Shown: piece by piece, positions 23,588 through 33,702 of the stretch
How the letters are laid out: the number at the start of each line of letters is the position of its first letter
How positions within the stretch are numbered: the stretch's first letter is position 1
Source: Neoechinorhynchus agilis
Lineage: Eukaryota > Acanthocephala
NCBI GenBank assembly: GCA_051530055.1
Contig: CM121342.1
Coordinates: 2,170,001 to 2,234,000, forward strand
Direction: 5' to 3'
Length of the DNA stretch: 64,000 bases
Made by a program: the position numbers and the translations under genes
The notes under the pieces: model-generated
Databases searched by the model: none
Told to the model about the DNA's origin: nothing
Seen by the model: only the letters and a program-made list of their open reading frames with translations

Positions 23588-24394
23588 TTGTACAAACTCG
23601 GTTTCGCCTATTCACCGAACCCAATCGTATTCGCCAAGATCCAAATCATCGTTCTAACACACTTCATCTTATTTCTACCAGCAAGAATTTCGATGCACCC
23701 AGAAAACGCAGCGAACAGTGCAAGCAGTAAACAGACCAATGGGAGAGCAGAAACGAAATCCTCACTAGCTACGGAACCCAATGTTGGCACCGATCTAATT
23801 CCTGTAACGTGGATAAACGAACCAATGGACTTATCGTCAACATCCGATTTATGGCCCATTGAAGCAATAAACGACGACCAGTACAGTTATCGGAATATCC
23901 TACAGATTCCAACCATTTTCCCAGGCACCATCGATACGACTCAATTGTCCTCTGCGATCCCACTCTACGATCCAATTATTCCGCCAATACCAGACTCATT
24001 GGAGGAGATTCTCGAAACGCAGCCTCGTACGCATAGTTACGATGATCCTGTAACGTGGATAAACGAACCAATTGACTTATCGTCAATTTCCGATTTATGG
24101 CCCATGGAAGCAATAAACGACGGCCAGTACAATTATCGGAATATCCTACAGATTCCAACCATTTTTCTAGGCACCGTGAATACGACTCAATTGTCCTCTG
24201 CGATCCCACTCTACGATCCAATTATTCTACCAATACCAGACTCATTGGAGGAGATTCTCGAAGCACAGCTTCGTACGCACAGTTGCGATGATTTGTTTCA
24301 AATCCGGGAACTTTCACGGATAACTGGATTGAGCGAGAATATAATTTCGCTCTGGCTTCATAATAGAAGATCAAGGATCACCCGGCAGTGGTGA
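23588..24394 (+). CDS. Homeodomain protein, multicopy family, copy B (open)
   Basis: Open frame of 268 codons ending TGA at 24392-24394. Residues 73-154 and 155-236 are tandem 82-residue repeats (both begin VTWINEP and contain YRNILQIPTIF and DPIIxPIPDSLEEILE). The C-terminal 60 residues (209-268) fit a homeodomain in exact register: L16, E17, L20, L34, L40, I45, W48, N51, R52, R53 and R55 are in place (helix 3 ISLWLHNRRSRITRQW). Repeat unit 1 carries only the first 28 homeodomain positions. A DNA-binding transcription factor is inferred. The true start is uncertain: the first in-frame ATG gives MHPENAANS, and a 55-nt GT-AG candidate intron with a TTCTAAC branch-like site lies just before it. 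No close named family is recognised. Confidence 0.7.
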   Translation: MYKLGFAYSPNPIVFAKIQIIVLTHFILFLPARISMHPENAANSASSKQTNGRAETKSSLATEPNVGTDLIPVTWINEPMDLSSTSDLWPIEAINDDQYSYRNILQIPTIFPGTIDTTQLSSAIPLYDPIIPPIPDSLEEILETQPRTHSYDDPVTWINEPIDLSSISDLWPMEAINDGQYNYRNILQIPTIFLGTVNTTQLSSAIPLYDPIILPIPDSLEEILEAQLRTHSCDDLFQIRELSRITGLSENIISLWLHNRRSRITRQW

Positions 24395-24439
24395 TTTCGA
24401 GATATTTCCAGAAATTTACTTAGCCTCATTATACGGACC

Positions 24440-24476
24440 ATATATTGTGAATGAGGCTTTAGTTCTTAGTAACTGG
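24440..24476 (+). terminator. Hairpin after homeodomain gene
   Basis: About 25 bp after the stop, AGCCTCATT and AATGAGGCT form a 9-bp perfect stem around a loop rich in A and T. It is conserved at all copies that keep the 3' flank (also near 21940 on the other strand, and 39270). It may be a 3'-end or RNA-processing signal; the function is inferred. Confidence 0.5.
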
Positions 24477-24676
24477 CGTTATATTGTTAGCACAATTTCT
24501 TAGCTAGTTTTACAATTGATCTTGTGCTCAGATCAAGCTAAAATAAATTTATTAACTTAGTTTAAAAATAACTCCATTATTTATCACATAAATGCAATTT
24601 TAGCATCATGATATTCACGTTCTTCAGAGCGCTTTGATGACAAATTCGAAGCCAACCTTTCCTTGAAGTGGGTAAG

Positions 24677-25154
24677 ATATTCTTAAAATATGAAGAACTC
24701 TTTCTTACAAAAATGACTGGTAAGGACCATCGCAGAGTCGTTGAAAGTTGCAGTGTATAAAAGTTAATGGAGGGCATAGAAATAAAGTGCGCGCATTGGA
24801 ATTACGTTGTCGGAAAAAATATTTGTTTAAAAATTTCGTTAAAAATTTATGCGCCATGAAATGTTCGCAATTTGTACGAAGATGAATAAAGGGGCAATGA
24901 ACTATCGAGCCACTTTTAAATGGATTACATCAAGGGTTCTTGAACAGTATTTTAGAAGAAATATAAGACCATATATTTTGTTCGGATTGAGTGACTGTTG
25001 TAAAGCCAGATTTTTTTAGCAGTTGAATTAATGCCATAAAATTTTTTACAGATCGCGATGACATTTCATATTGAAATTTTTGACATTTGCAAGGTTCAAC
25101 TGCAGAATGCATTTTAATTTAATGAAATTAATCTGGTACAGCACGGTTATGCAC
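24677..25154 (+). repeat. Conserved spacer between homeodomain gene and tRNA-Ala
   Basis: About 480 bp of non-coding sequence, repeated at 39490-39966 and in part at 13180-13500. It links each homeodomain copy to a tRNA-Ala, so gene, spacer and tRNA were duplicated as one block of about 1.6 kb. Confidence 0.8.
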
Positions 25155-25227
25155 GGGGCTGTAGCTCAATTGGTAGAGCGCTCGCTTCGCATGCGAGAGG
25201 CACCGGGATCGACACCCGGCAGCTCCA
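25155..25227 (+). tRNA. tRNA-Ala (anticodon CGC)
   Basis: A 73-nt cloverleaf. The acceptor GGGGCTG pairs with CAGCTCC, with discriminator A. The anticodon stem CTCGC/GCGAG holds loop TTCGCAT, anticodon CGC. Box A is TAGCTCAATTGG. The T arm has GATCGACAC where GGTTCGAAT would be usual, shared by all Ala copies here, so the stem CCGGG/CCCGG is intact. Confidence 0.9.
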
Positions 25228-25499
25228 AATCGGACGAGCCTATCAGAGATAAACGACTCAGTACTAATGCGTGTTCGGCGCCACCCAAGAGTTCCTCCGA
25301 ATTTTCCAAAAAACAACCTAGATTTTGCTCGCTCACCCAACTAAATGGGCTTCCAACGCTGAAATGGGAGGTTTCCGATGAAATGGTTTTAATCCACATC
25401 TGCGGACTGCAATATTTGAGCGCATAATGCATTTTAACTTACAAGCACACACTTTCTTTAAGCATTTCTCTATTCGGGGTAATCATTCCAGCGCTTTTT

Positions 25500-28333
25500 A
25501 GGTCGTCGTGGCCTTCGAACTCCTGCTATTTCTATACTTGAGACCATTCGCTCTAGTTCGTCGGATCTTGTCCTTTTAATCGCTCATTTAATCTTGATTG
25601 CTGCTCGCAAACCAAGTCGCCTATTTTGTTCACATGAGCGGATCGTCGCACATGATTTGTTTTCGATCTTTTCCAACTGAGTAACCCCTGCCATCCAGCG
25701 GAGCATGCGTATTTCCGTCGTTTCGAGGCGCTTTCCACGTTTCGGCTCCGTAAAGTGCGTCTTATCGCGACTTTGTAAATATGTCCCTTGAGCGCTAATG
25801 GAACTCGACTGTTGCAAATTGCGCTGGTTAGGCTCTTCCATTTCGACCACCACCCCAAATAGCGAAAGTGATCTTGACGGTTTAGTACTCTTCTGTGCTG
25901 CCGATTAACAGCATCTAAACCCACATAAACTTTCTTTTCTTTGCAAATTCTCATGCCATTGTCTTCGAGCGACCCTCTCCATTTCTCGAGATCCTCGTTG
26001 AGTTCTTTGCAGGAGAAGCCACACAGAACGATGTCGTCGGCGAACATCATGTTCCAAGGAGGCCCCTGGCTAACGCTGCTGGTTATCTCGTCGAGTACAA
26101 GTACAAACAAATACGGACTGCGAGCAGATCCTTGGTACAAGCCAACCTTATTTAGGAAAGCATCAGTGTTCCCAATAGGCGTTCGGGTGTATGTTTTGCT
26201 TCCTTCTTACACATCCTTGATTATCTGTACATACCTTTCTGAGCCCAGCTTTTTCCTCCGGCATGACCGAATCTGTCGTCTCGGCACTGTATCAAACTCC
26301 ATTTCGAGATCCACAAAAACTCAATGGAGATTTTCTGCCAGATTTATTATCGAACGGAAAATGGGTGTTTTATTTGTTTATTGCTTCAAATTTTCGACGC
26401 CTTGCGTCTTCGCCAGGAAGCTTTTCTTCGGTTGTCTGAAAAGGAATCAGAGGAGGGCAACGCTGTCCGTCAGAGATTTTCTGCTTTTCGTAGTATTTTT
26501 CGACTAGCTGCCGCATTGCGAAAATAGCCCCTTCCCGAATAGTTGTCTCGCTTCTTAATCTCTTAACAATAATCTTTTCGAAAATCTTCAGAGTGTGGCG
26601 TATTAGTTTGATCCCTCGGTAATTGGTGCACGATTGGATATCTCCTTTCTGCTTGAAAATCGAGATAAGAATGCTTCGTCTATACTCGTACGGTGTATTC
26701 GTCCCGTCCGCATAATTTGTCGAAAGAGCTTCTTCAATGGTTGGATACCCGTTTCGCTCAACATTCTCCAAACTTCCACTGGAATCTCGTCCGGTCCTCT
26801 TACCATTCTTCATATTGCGCAACGCCGACTTGACTTCTACACCTGAGATTTCCGTCACCAATCCTTCGTTGGGAGTTTCCTCTGTCGATGTTTTCTTGCA
26901 ATTCTCAGTATTATGAAGCTCACTTAAATATTCTTTCCAACGCACTTTGATGTCATCATCCTCGCTCAGCACAATTCCTTCCCTGTTTTTTATCAGCCGT
27001 ACCTTCGTGATGTCTTTGGATTTCTCGTCCTTAATCTTCGCGACTTTCACCATAAAGGGCAAATCATTGTTATTGTGCATTTTAGAATAAAATAACCAAT
27101 CCGCTTCACTTTTTGAGATCGACGCTGCTTTTTTTTGCTGATGTGTACCTGTGCCTAGTTTGCTCGCAATTATCCGATATCATCTGCCTTCTGGCTTCCC
27201 TTTTGGATTTCCGCATTCCACTACCACCACCACCATGTTTCCTTTCCATGTTTTTATCTTACCTGAGGTTACGTTCCTTCCAGCTTTGCGGAGGATGTTC
27301 GCAGTTTCGTTCCACCAATCATTTGTGTCCTCAATGACTTGGACCATATTTTGAGATACAGCATTTTTAAACTTGTTCCCAGCGATCTGTCTTAGTCTCC
27401 ACCACTTGATTTTCCGCGGCATCGTATATTTTTATCTTCTTCTGACCATCATCTGGAGATCAATGCACAAAGGCTGATGGTCGGTGGAGAATGTTTCCCC
27501 CAATATGATCTTTGTGTTTCGGACTTCGTTTAAAGAATAAAGTCAATCTGTGTTCGTCTTCCCCCGGAGGTATAAATTGCAAGATGTCGATCTTCCTTAT
27601 CAAAAAGGTGTACGCGATCCTTAGTTTGTTCGCAAGCGCGAAGCCTTCGTCATTTTGTGTCCCGATACTCCTTCCGCCGTGGACATCTTCGCAAGCTTGA
27701 TTGTTCTGCCTGATATGACCCCTTGAAGTCGCCACAAACCACGAGTTCATCGTCCTTACCAGTTCTTATGGCTTCATCAAGTCCACTCCAGAATTCATCT
27801 TTCTCTTGTTGAGGGAAGGTAGCAAGAGATAATGGTCAAGCCCTGAGCAACAAGATCCATTCTTGTCGGCATTATTCTACCAGTGAACCTCTTAATTTCC
27901 AACGCTGTATCTTTGTATTTCTCATCTAATGCAATTTTCCACCCCGTTTCTACCATTACATGATCCACTATAATATAATTTAAAACCTTCCCCTAATTCT
28001 AGAGCCTTCGATCCTCTCCATCGTAGTTCCTGCAAGCATAGAATTGCAATTAGTTTCTTTTTTCATCATGCTCACTACTTCTATTGACTTGCCTGTCATC
28101 GTACCCACATTAAATGATCCTCCCTCGCACAATAGTTTTTCGTTCATTTGTTAACTTTTTCACAAATGCCGAGCGGATCTAGTCAAATTGTGATTTTTGA
28201 TGTGATCTTCCATGTAATGTTGCTTGGGTTTGAAGCAAGTTTCACGGCCGGATGCCCTTCCTGTCGCTAACCCTAACCATTTATCCGAGCTTGGAACCGG
28301 CCGACATCAGGTCTCCCCGATGGCTGGATTGCA
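25500..28333 (-). mobile_element. RTE-type LINE, nearly full length but decayed
   Basis: The 5' end, on the minus strand from about 28333, has the CATCGGGGAGACCTGATGTC and CGACAGGAAGGGCATCCGGC words typical of RTE 5' leaders. Then come an apurinic-type endonuclease (27.2-27.8 kb, with DVHGGRSIGTQNDEGFALAN), the RT N-part (GVEVKSALRNMKNGKRTGRDS, NYRGIKLIRHTLKIFEKII) and the RT core (QGSARSPYLFVLVLDEITS, MMFADDIVLCG). It ends with the RTE C-terminal domain (LRWMAGVTQLEKIENKS region). Several frameshifts and stops interrupt it; the frames at 27080-26370, 26140-25553 and 27750-27460 are the longest pieces. It lies between two tRNA-Ala genes. Confidence 0.88.
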
Positions 28334-28340
28334 TTTTAAC

Positions 28341-28578
28341 TTACGTTGTATTTCATAAATAAATATTTTGATTTCAGAAATATATATTTCACGTTAAAAT
28401 AATAAAAAATAATTTAAACAAGCATTTGGAACTACCAGTAGAGACTTGAACAACTACTACTGAGCATTTTAAAGCCGAGTCTATGCAGTAAAAAATATTG
28501 TTTAAATTATTTTTTTATTTTTTAACGTAAAATATATATTCTAGAAATCAAAATATTTATTCATGAAATACGCTGTAA
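28341..28578. mobile_element. Foldback (MITE-like) element, 238 bp
   Basis: Terminal inverted repeats of about 78 bp start TTACGTTGTATTTCAT on the left and end ATGAAATACGCTGTAA on the right, with about 80 bp between them. No coding capacity. It sits between the RTE 5' end and a tRNA-Ala gene. Confidence 0.8.
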
Positions 28579-28611
28579 TGTTATGATGGCTACGCGGCGC
28601 GATGATCTCAC

Positions 28612-28684
28612 GGGGCTGTAGCTCAGCTGGTAGAGCGCTCGCTTTGCATGCGAGAGGCACCGGGATCGACACCCGGCAGCTCCA
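28612..28684 (+). tRNA. tRNA-Ala (anticodon TGC)
   Basis: Same cloverleaf as the 25155 gene but with anticodon loop TTTGCAT (TGC) and D-arm TAGCTCAGCTGG. All stems are paired and the discriminator is A. Confidence 0.92.
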
Positions 28685-28715
28685 AACTAGTACAGGGAAG
28701 TGAGCGGAGGAGAAT

Positions 28716-28940
28716 CAACCCTCATTGCATTTCACTGCGCATTTAATGGACGGAATAGAACACCGGAATCTATGCATTTTTTTAATAAAGAACCGTGTCT
28801 CAGTGTTTTACAATAGCCTCCTACCCTCATTGCATTTCCGTAAAATTCACTGCGCATTTAATGGACGGAATAGAACACCGGAATCTATGCATTTTTTTAA
28901 TAAAGAACCGTGTCTCAGTGTTTTACAATAGCCTCCTCCC
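28716..28940. repeat. Direct tandem duplication, about 105-112 bp twice
   Basis: The block from CCCTCATTGCATTTC to TTTACAATAGCCTCC occurs twice in a row. The second copy has a few extra bases (GTAAAATTC) near its start. It lies directly after the tRNA-Ala. Confidence 0.9.
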
Positions 28941-29039
28941 TAAACTAGATGAAATTTAAGTCATTTCATCTACTTTAAAAGCCCACGTATGGGATAACCG
29001 CGATCATCACATCTACAATTTTATAAAATTGTTCCACTC

Positions 29040-30770
29040 TAATATTTGCGCATTCCACTCTGACAACACAAATGACCCTTCCTTGGCCACTCAATCATAA
29101 AAAATTCTCTAACTTCGGCAATTCCCAAGAAATTCATTAGGATCTCCAACCGCGACCCGCCATGGATAACCCCCACTTGAAACTTCATCAAAAGCATTCT
29201 TCTAAGGCCCACCGCAATAACCACCCAGACTTTCCCCGTTTACAAATAGCAATAACTAAACAAAATACTTATCGCCCGCAAAAACTTTCTTTCCTCTAAA
29301 ATTCGTTCAGGTGACAATTCAACATGGTTGCGGGCCGTGAAGGACTCTCTTGGTCTAATCCACCCGAATCAATTCCCTAATTTGACCTACATTGAATTAA
29401 CACAGGTTCTAGATTCCATTAACCAGAACCTCTGCTCTGACTCAATTTACAATCACTGCTCCACATCGGACACAACACAATCTCTCAAGCCCACATCTGA
29501 AACCTTTGTCAACTCGCCATTACTCCCCTTAGTTTCGTCATACGAAGTACTACAGCACCTCAACAAATTACATCGAAATTCGTCCTCTTAATCAGAAATC
29601 CCAAACTGGGCACTAAGCTGAATCATCCATGAACTCATATACCCTCTAACCCTCATTATAAATCGTAGCTTTTATATGGCCTCTACCTCTCATGTCTGAA
29701 AACTACTAAAGTTATCCTTGTACCAAAAAAGGATATCCTATTTCCGCCGAATCATTCCGTACAATATCCATTCTACCCGCTCTGTCAAAAATCATCGAAC
29801 AAATGTTTTAAATTTCGCCTTCTTTTCTCAACGAAAAGTTATCGCCCCTGCAATTCTGCTTCAGGTCCAAATATTCTGCAATCGATGTCCTACTCTGCAT
29901 TTTATGACACGCTCCTGCGTAACCTGAACAATAATGTCTCCCACGTCAACCGGCATATTCAACTTGATTTATCAAAAGCATTCGACTCCGTGGACCTTTC
30001 ACTCCTTCCCCGGACCTGCTCCGATTTTGGTCTCAACTTTTTGCAGATCCGCTGGCTCGAATATTATCTTCACAATCGCAAACAATAAATTCACTGCCGT
30101 TGTACTTGCTCTATCAGCCTATCCCTCACCAAAGGCGTCCCTCGAGATGCTGTACTGTCACCACTTTTCTTTAATATTTTCCTAAACGATCTCAAACTTC
30201 TCTCACTCTAAACGCTTCTTATATGCCGACAATCTCAGCCTCATCACCCATTCGCCACCCCACTTCTCCCTCTCCTTAACCGTTAACGAAACTACACACA
30301 TAAAAGATTTCTGCACCAATCACAAACTCCACCTGAATTTCTCTAAATGCTTCGAAATCAACCGTTCATTCTCTCGCAACCCCACATCCTCCACTGAGCT
30401 TCTAAATGACATCCTGCGAGTAACCTCCCTAAGCATTCTGGTTCTCCAATTTCAATCAAATTTGAAATGGCACTGACATATCACTCTCTCTCAAGTTCAA
30501 CACCTTTAAAATTTATCTCCTCAAACGCCTCCGGCATTTAGGAATCCCTTAACCCAATCTCTCCGCTTTCTTGAAATTCTTCATAAAACAGCATCCAAAA
30601 TTTGCACAGCTGACTTCCCCCTCTCACCGAATGCCTTGATGCTATTTTCATAAAACAAACAAAACCTCTATCAACCCTACCACCGCAATTTCTTTCACAC
30701 ATCGTCTCCATTTTCACACGAGCACAAAACTCGTAATCCTAATTCGTTTCATCCTCCCTCGACATCGCAC
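29040..30770 (+). mobile_element. Decayed LINE, second copy of the 7.0-8.3 kb family
   Basis: It shares long stretches with 7030-8300 and extends further 3'. RT pieces include VILVPKKG, then a YPISAESFRTISILP-like stretch, and LDLSKAFDSVDLSLLPRTC. A decayed YxDD region (YADNLSLIT in one frame) lies near 30220. 3' of this (30240-30770) the LINE C-terminal part is unreadable. Many frame breaks. Confidence 0.75.
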
Positions 30771-30776
30771 CTCCCT

Positions 30777-31930
30777 CTACCTGCGCTCCTTTTTCAACGT
30801 TGCCCAATCTTCTCGGATATCATAACTTGAAATAAACCTGAGGAAACACCAACCCCACAAGCGCTTCTGCAAACAATAACCACCAACTCCCACCAAAACG
30901 GGCATTCCAACCTGACCAGATATTGCCACACACACGGATTCGTAATTCACTCTAAAATCAATAGCCAGTTTCATTTTCCAATCAGAATTCGAGTGTTTGT
31001 GAGGAACCCAAGGTACATGGGTCCTGTTCTTTGTGCATTAACAAACAAACCAAACGTGTTATTATTATAGTCGACCCTCGGACTTGCCGATAGGGCCTGT
31101 TCCCATATCTGAAGAGATTGCAGTTGATGATTAAGCGTATGAGCAATATGAGATCGGTTATCTCAATACTATGAAGGTTTTGCTTTCCTTTCAAGCAATC
31201 TTTTCTCCGTAGCTCTTAAGGCCGTATAATTGTAGACGTTTGTGTATAAGGCATCGAAATCAAAAGACATTAGTCGGCAGTTAACCAAATCCTCTCATCG
31301 GGAATGCAAGGATTCAATCAGTCCCTCCGCATTTTTAATATATGCCCTTGTTGTTTGCAGGAGTGGATTTCGGATCATAGCTAATGGTTTTGGGACATGA
31401 TACCAAGGGCCGTTCACCCCGAAGATGATCGGCCTGCACTTTAGCAATGATCGAGTTGTCAATGTGATGGAAACCGATGAGATCTCATGCGTTTTAATCA
31501 TTGGATACATTACTGGCGTACGTAATCGTCCTGGGATGTTAGCGCTGAACCCTCTTGTAAACAAACGATCGGGTAACTTGTGTCAACGTCGAGATTGGAA
31601 CTTGCCAAGAACCAAACAATGGAAAGGCACGACTTTTACAACTTTTGCAACACAAATGCTAAACCAAATCTTGAGCATCCGAATTCATGTGAAAACCAGA
31701 ACCAAATATCGAGATCAAATCTTACCTCTTGACCGTTCCGATATTGTCGTTGGCCAGGCACATTCAATTACAATGAAACACCTGCCAATATCCGGAGTAT
31801 CGACTCCAATCACGGACGCGCTTTGCCGCAAAGTTCGTCCTCCTTTTGTTGAACCAAATATAAAAAATCACAGTCACAGTCGCATCCTAGGGCCCTCTTC
31901 AAAGAGGTTCAACGCCCTAAATCCTCCTTA
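30777..31930 (-). mobile_element. Penelope-like element reverse transcriptase relic
   Basis: The minus strand reads LKCRPIIFGVNGPWYHVPKP, then about 30 codons on SLHSR and LVNCRLMSFDFDALYTNV. These match the RPI(V/I)...L and SFDVxxLYTNV reverse-transcriptase motifs of Penelope-like elements. The downstream frame with FGLFVNAQRTGPMYLGF is broken. It is an old, incomplete copy with several breaks. The GIY-YIG half of such an element is seen separately at 33.15 kb, in the opposite orientation. Confidence 0.7.
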
Positions 31931-32449
31931 GAATATTCTTTACTTGGTCAGTTATTAACCAAGGGGTATTCACACACTTCAATATTCTCGAGCCTTCTAT
32001 GACGATTCAACGTAGTCCTCGTTTCTGAATCGAAATGTGTCCTATCTCGACCATATCGACTAATGATATTGTATTGCAAATCCAACATTTGATTACACGG
32101 TTCTCAAACTCGAGATTTATTCAATACTTCGGTGTCATTTTTAGAAGTTCGCAACACTGCTGAAACGTCCACGACTCTATCATGGACTATTGCCTCATCG
32201 AGACGTCAAAGAATTAAATTATTAAAATCCGATTATAACAGAAGCTCAGGTCCATAGCAAATATAAAAAGGCGATACATCCTATCCTGAATTCTCGTCCC
32301 AGACCACCTTGCACCTTTTCTCTTTTTTGAACGTGAATGATTTCTCGGCAACTATATAGTTGTGTTATTTGAAGCTCGAGAAAAGACTTTTTCTTTTGCG
32401 AAAAAGTAATTTGCCCAGATCAACAAATCCGCGCATCGTTTCCGATTTT
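31931..32449. other. No recognisable gene
   Basis: Probably flank of the Penelope-like relic. No motif is seen. Confidence 0.4.
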
Positions 32450-32940
32450 TTCTTGACCTCTATGAGTTAATCGCCGTATTCCTCGTTAAATTTCAGGCTT
32501 CCCAATTCATCAATTAAACTTATCCAACCATCTCTATCTTCTTCGTCAACAGTTCCCGCACTTCGCTTTCGAATGTTCCTTGATCTCTGTGATTTATGTT
32601 CGTAATCTTCGTCATTTTTCAGCCTTCATGATTCATCGATTAAACTGCCCCAAACACCTCTATCTACTTCATCTGCAATTCCGGTACTTCGTCTTCGAAT
32701 GTTCCTTGATAACTTTGAGTTATCGCCGTTTTCTTCGTCATCTTTCTGCTTTCCCAATTCATCAATTAAACTTCCCGAACCATCTCTATCTACTTCATCT
32801 GCAGTTCCGGCGCTTCGTGTTCGAATTTTTCTTGATATCTTTGAGTTATCGCCGTTTTCTTAAATTTCAGCTTTCCCATTTCATCAGTTGAACTTTCTTA
32901 TTAACCGAACCATCTCTATCATTGTCAACTGCTCCCGCGA
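32450..32940. repeat. Minisatellite, about 127-bp unit, nearly four copies
   Basis: Units begin near 32450, 32577, 32705 and 32832 with CTTGAT..CTxTGAGTTA and contain CAATTCATCAATTAAACTT and ACCATCTCTATCT. The unit is not a multiple of three, so a coding role is unlikely. Confidence 0.85.
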
Positions 32941-32944
32941 ACGA

Positions 32945-33058
32945 AGAATATGAAGGACGGATCCGGAATCGGAGTGGATGAAGGATGAAAGAAGATAAAT
33001 GACGGATCCGGAATTGGAGTGGACGACGGATCTGGAATTTGGAGTGGATGACGAATCG
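32945..33058. repeat. Short degenerate tandem repeat, about 30-36 bp
   Basis: GACGGATCCGGAATTGGAGT-like units repeat about three times, joining the minisatellite to the palindrome-arm copy. Confidence 0.7.
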
Positions 33059-33149
33059 TTTTGTAAGCACTCGCCCATATTGTATATGCCATAAGAAAAA
33101 AAACTTCTAAAGTTTACATTAACATAAAGTCAATTATTTTGATTTGGCT

Positions 33150-33702
33150 GCGATCAGAGCAGTGTGGTCTACGAGATCCGGTGTGAACGGTGTCGGATTG
33201 ACCGTGGCCACTTGGTCACGTACGTGGGAAAAACAGAAAGGCCACTTCGCCAAAGAGTGGCCGAGCATGTACGAAACTCGTTGAACCCAAGTGCGCAATC
33301 GTATGTGACGACACCGTGGGCGAAACATTATTCGCGAGTCCACCCGGATGGAACAGTTCAGCTGTCCACGCGCATAATGTACAAAGCGCAGGATCCCGTC
33401 GAACTGTCGATAGCGGAAGCGCTGATCATATCCCGAGAGACCCGGGATCGTGAGGACTCTAGCGGGCATCGGTCGGACGGTAGGACACTCATTAACCAGA
33501 AGGATGAGTTGTCTGCAATCATGAATCTAATGTGAACTTCCACTCCACTTCACTCGCATTGTAGATTACACCCTGAAGAAGCCGTTGGACGGCGAAAGCT
33601 AGGTGTTTCAATAAACTCTCTTTCAGTCGGATTGTCAATCAAACAATCATCAATAGATAAAACATGCGACTGAACAACCAAGCAGCGCTTAGTAATCTTA
33701 CC
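33150..33702 (+). mobile_element. 5'-truncated Penelope-like element with GIY-YIG endonuclease
   Basis: A 553-bp insertion flanked by the 4-bp repeat GGCT (33146-33149 and 33703-33706) splits the arm copy. The frame 33164-33535 encodes a GIY-YIG domain: VYEIRC, CRIDRGH, TYVGKTERPLRQRVAEHV and a C-terminal SIAEALIISRE. This is the order seen in Penelope-like elements, where it nicks target DNA. The 3' part has CTGAAGA, a short perfect stem and GAAA, then TTTCAATAAA. Only the 3' end of the element is present, consistent with target-primed insertion. Confidence 0.87.
33573..33597 (+). ncRNA. Hammerhead-core-like motif in Penelope 3' end
   Basis: CTGAAGA (33573-33579), then GCCG/CGGC stem (33581-33593), then GAAA (33594-33597). 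This is the CUGANGA-stem II-GAAA core of hammerhead ribozymes, which are known from Penelope-like elements. The flanking stems I and III and the cleavage site are not evident, so activity is not claimed. Confidence 0.4.

Larger units (their letters stand above)
21715..24676. repeat. Second giant palindrome: head-to-head homeodomain gene copies
   Basis: 21715-23176 is the reverse complement of 23265-24676 apart from indels, with an 88-bp spacer (23177-23264). The arms carry the homeodomain gene pointing outwards, so the spacer and inner arms would be a shared bidirectional upstream region. The left arm has lost about 240 bp of the gene. It keeps about 45 bp upstream (GCTTTCGCCTAAAGGC) that the right arm lacks and that copy D at 38.3 kb retains. 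Confidence 0.88.

Noticed and set aside
25155-28684. Array of tRNA-Ala genes
   Set aside because: The two genes are 3.4 kb apart with an RTE element between them, and they differ in anticodon.
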